Assembly (NCBI GenBank): GCA_963978545.1
Contig: OZ021726.1
Coordinates: 50,575,959-50,639,958 of the forward strand
Length of the DNA stretch: 64,000 nucleotides
Origin: Linyphia triangularis
Lineage: Eukaryota; Arthropoda; Arachnida; Araneae; Linyphiidae
Direction of reading: 5' to 3'
The notes beneath the pieces are model-generated. The model was given only the letters and a program-made list of their open reading frames with translations. It had not been told where the DNA came from and searched no databases. The translations under genes and the position numbers were made by a program. Shown in pieces: positions 60,790 to 64,000 of this stretch. Positions within the stretch are counted from its first letter, which is position 1. Every line of letters starts with the position of its first letter.

Positions 60790-61391
60790 ATCATGTAATC
60801 ACCATAAATGGTATCACAATTACTCAATATATGCTTAAATCTGTAGATCCTTTCCCTACTTCTAATGAAGAGAGAATTTTAAAATTAGCTTCCCCTTGCT
60901 TTAAAAAGGGTTAGTTGTATAATTCAGTAATTGATGTATTTATTTATAATATAATTAAGCACAATTCAAGCATAAATCTATGAATTCTGTACTTTCATTA
61001 GAACAAATTTGCTTATAAAAATCTGGGAAATGATCTAAAAGAAATTGAGCTTTTATTAATTCCTATTAAGATAAATTCTCATTGAGTGTTGCTACTTGCT
61101 TACATTAAAAAGTGTGAATTTCAATTTTTTGATCCATTGAGTAAGCAGATTACTAGAGATTTCATGAGTATTATAAGTAAGTGTGTTTTGTTTCTAAATG
61201 ATTTGTTAGGCATTTCATCTAAGTGGTCAGTTAATTGTCCTCGGCATGTTCAACAAACAGATAATTTTAATTGTGGTCTGTTTATATGTTATTATGCTGA
61301 ACAAATAATTAAAAACGCCTCATTAACCAAAGAATTTAATACTTATCGTTTTAGGGAATATGTGTATAAAAACATAGTGGGTTTGTCGTGA
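60790..61391 (+). pseudogene. Ulp1-type (C48) cysteine protease module 2, two Trp-to-stop changes
   Basis: A second, better preserved module reads VITINGITITQYMLKSVDPF, SNEERILKLASPCFKKG, then TAG, LYNSVIDVFIY, and after a gap LIPIKINSH, then TGA, VLLLAYIKKCEFQFFDPLSK, and HVQQTDNFNCGLFICYYAEQ to a stop at 61391. Catalytic His (61081-61083), Asp of FFDP, and the Gln...Cys of QQTDNFNCG are all present. Both internal stops sit where the family has Trp (GWL and HWV), as if TGG became TAG and TGA. Together with module 1 this is a tandem pair. Confidence 0.7.
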
Positions 61392-61488
61392 TGAAAATGT
61401 TTTATGTATGTGTTAGTAATTTACACCTATGTTAATTAAGTAAGTACATTTTTAAAGCAAGTAAGTACATTATGTAGTAATGGTTATA

Positions 61489-61586
61489 TTGCATAAGTCT
61501 TGCAGGGAAGAGGCTGGCACCTGAGTTAAAAACTAAACCCCTGTTCAGTCATACTTATGCAATAAGATTACCCGCAGGTGTCAGCC
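61489..61586. repeat. Interleaved inverted repeats (pseudoknot-like order)
   Basis: TTGCATAAGT (61489-61498) pairs with ACTTATGCAA (61553-61562), and GGCTGGCACCTG (61512-61523) pairs with CAGGTGTCAGCC (61575-61586, one G-U-compatible mismatch). The order is A-B-A'-B', so both stems can form together only as a pseudoknot. It lies about 100 bp after the protease remnant. Confidence 0.7.
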
Positions 61587-61599
61587 AATAATGCCGTCA

Positions 61600-63810
61600 A
61601 AAGCCTAATCCAAAATATTAATATGCATAATTAAAGTTTTTTAGTGTGACTCCTTTAAATAGATATTTCATTTTTAAAATAATTTTAACAGCAACATTGT
61701 GCTTGCTCACCATTTCAACATTAAAGATTAATTTAATTAAATTATTATTTTAATTTTATTCCATGTTAAAAGCTCTCCTGTAATTTTTTTTATCAGAATG
61801 TGTTCTCATTTCTCTTGATAGAATCATCACTTGAATTAATTGATAACACCACACAAAAATTAGAAATAAAATGAAGCTACTTTATTGTGTCAAATTACTT
61901 ATGTTTGTTTTATTTATTCAACAGCGTAAAAGAAGCTTAATCAAGGACCATTTCTAGATATCTGGATCACCATTTAGAGAGAACATGTGTATTATTGATA
62001 CGCATATGCATACATTACAAGAGTTTGAATTTTGTGTATATTGTTTTTTATTTTAAATAATAAAATTCTTAAATAAAAGATGCTTTGTGATTATATTCAT
62101 TAGCGTATGCTATAAACTTCATAATTATTTTTGTAATGTGCAAATTATATAGCTCAATATTACCAGTTGTTGCCTATTATTTAGTGTGTAACAAATATAT
62201 TCAGACCACCTCTTACTGGTTAATTAAAACCATCAAACATAAGAGCACTGGAAACTCTTATCAAATTCAGCATGGTAAATTGACTCCTTAAACAAATAGT
62301 AATATATTTTCTAAAATTTATTATTATTTCTATAATATATTATCAATAGTTCCAAAGTTTTTTTAAACAAGCTCCAAATATTGTACACTTGTGAAATTCA
62401 AAAGATGATTTTTTTTTACTTTTATAGTAAGTTACATTGATTTAGGTTAACAAAAAATTATGTTCTCCTTAAATTGATTGGAAAATTTCCAAAAGAAAAC
62501 AATATGCATTTATTGGCAAACAAAATATTCATTTCAATTTAGTAGAATGTGGTTATACAGGAAATCAGAAAAAGCTGCATTTCTTAAAATTGATTCTTTA
62601 TTCATCTTTTTTTTTTTTTTTTTTTGCCCGATTGATATGGATGAACAATTTTAACTCCTTACCTTTAAAACATTCACTCCTATGAGAAAATTTTTATCAT
62701 GGAATATTTGGATATAAATTCTAATCACCAATAGTGGAAATACTTATTAATTTAATGGGATATAAGATGCAAATTTTTAAAGGAATTTTGAGATTTCTGG
62801 GAGCGTAATAATTATTGTAGTTAGAAAAACAACTTTTAGAGACGATTTTTATTTTAAAAATATCTGTATTCTGATTGTTTTAATTTTTTTTCATATAAAA
62901 CAGAATATTTTTTTTTCCAATTTATATTTTGATTATCACACACTTTCAGTATATTTTTAGAGTTTAAATCCAAAATTTCAAATAGTAAGGCCCATAAGTT
63001 TTTTCAAAAGTCATCATCACTTTCTAAAAGTAATTTAAATCACGAAAAGTATTTATGAAAATTTCGTGCGTTTATAACAAACTGTTCTAGAGTTATATCG
63101 ATTCAAAGTTCGCAAGATGATGAAAATATTACTAAGAAAAACAGACTTAAAAGTTGGCAATTATTGAATAGTAAGAGTTTAATGCAGGTTGAGTTAAAAT
63201 TTTAATTTCATTGAACTCGAAAATATCAATATGTTTTGGAAAAATAATTTTTTATAACATTTTGTTACTCAATGGTGGGGGAGGGGAACAACTTAATTAA
63301 CATTTTCCCAGGCAAATGTGAATTAAAGTTACAAAATCCTCAATTAAATAAAAAAAATGTATATATTGCCCTCTGCCTCTTAAAGAGCTTGCCCCTACAC
63401 ATAGGGGGCTGGTATGATTGGACTTAAGAGAGAATACAGGATATCCTATATTTACTATGTTCTAAGCTGGAATTCTATATTTAGTAGATTTTTAACTCAT
63501 TAGTGTTCATGGATACTTATAACAAATGTTCTGATACACAAGATCCGAAAAATGCTCAGTATATTTTATTTTTTCCATTACATGCCTGGGTTAAAATTGA
63601 AAAATTATAGAACTAAACTTCGAAAGAGGAAGGGATAGGTGATTGATCACTGAGATTCTAACTAAATTAGGACTCTGGCTATAATAGATTCTCAAAGCAC
63701 ATGTAAGCGATCACATTTATTGGTATTTTCCTTTTAAATTTGTAGTACATATAACCATATTTGCATATGCATATTTTCTTTCATATACGTAGAGAAACTA
63801 AACTAAAGAA
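61600..63810. other. AT-rich intergenic stretch, nothing recognised
   Basis: No domain-bearing frame, RNA gene or element end is visible. A T-run lies at about 62609-62625. Confidence 0.5.
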
Positions 63811-63819
63811 CGTTATTTT

Positions 63820-63860
63820 TCTTGCTGAATACCCGAGCTTCCGCCACGAAATTGAAACTA
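63820..63860 (-). mobile_element. Helitron 3'-end fragment
   Basis: 'tgctgaatacccgagcttcc' followed by 'gccacgaaattga' is a diverged version of the CTAGCTGAATACCCGTGCTTCGCTACGAAA end seen in the other Helitrons, in minus orientation. The first bases (CTAG) are altered and the body is not recognisable in the remaining 140 bp. Confidence 0.45.
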
Positions 63861-64000
63861 TTTTCAGCTTTATGGAAAGTAGACATTAAAATATTCCATA
63901 AGTGGAATGTTTTTATCTCTTTATCTACAATTCCATTTTTGTCTTATGTACAGCTATGGAAACGTATACTAATATTTTCAGCTCACAACTGATTATTAGA

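Overview
The window is eukaryotic nuclear DNA: AT-rich, intron-bearing and crowded with transposable elements. Gene structure and repeat content (many hAT elements, Helitrons, PIF/Harbinger, mariner, tRNA-type SINEs) fit an arthropod. A chelicerate such as a spider is my best guess, but that is an inference, not something the sequence proves. Only two protein genes look intact. Most short open frames are chance frames or transposon debris.

Gene 1 (minus strand, coding 31027 down to 4714) is the NEDD8-conjugating enzyme UBE2M/UBC12. I rebuilt it as five exons with GT-AG introns: 31027-30922, 13900-13806, 8377-8235, 6864-6801 and 4854-4714. They join in phase to 182 residues, with the HPN motif at 100-102 and the catalytic Cys at 110. 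Intron 1 is 17 kb and holds a nest of transposons: a hAT element (19528-29071) was split by a 7.6 kb PIF/Harbinger element (20783-28425), which itself holds two MITEs and a 504-bp tandem duplication. A fold-back mariner (16609-17165) and a minisatellite-like family also sit there; intron 2 holds a remnant of the hAT-like family seen inside the Harbinger.

The 31-54 kb region is intergenic and repeat-rich. It has a 2.5 kb hAT (33544-36016) carrying a MITE and a SINE, a 4.7 kb hAT-like element (40579-45252) with a Helitron inside it, Helitron copies, SINEs, an LTR-like segment, and a Helitron (49527-51769) whose interior is 12 tandem copies of a 148-bp unit. At 51.98-54.02 kb a frameshifted DDE/RNase-H-like protein remnant is bracketed by eight copies of the 13-mer TTGCGGGTGTGAC.

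Gene 2 (minus strand, 55578-54535) is an intronless ten-finger C2H2 zinc-finger protein. A CpG-rich block at 55.88-56.16 kb lies just upstream of it. On the plus strand beyond, 56.4-61.4 kb holds a decayed gene: a SWIM zinc finger followed by two successive Ulp1-type (C48) protease modules, interrupted by a 2.9 kb hAT-like element. The final 2.5 kb is AT-rich with little recognisable content, apart from a Helitron end near 63.8 kb.

Target-site duplications, terminal repeats and splice junctions were read by eye from the sequence. Family names rest on motif recognition without database search.
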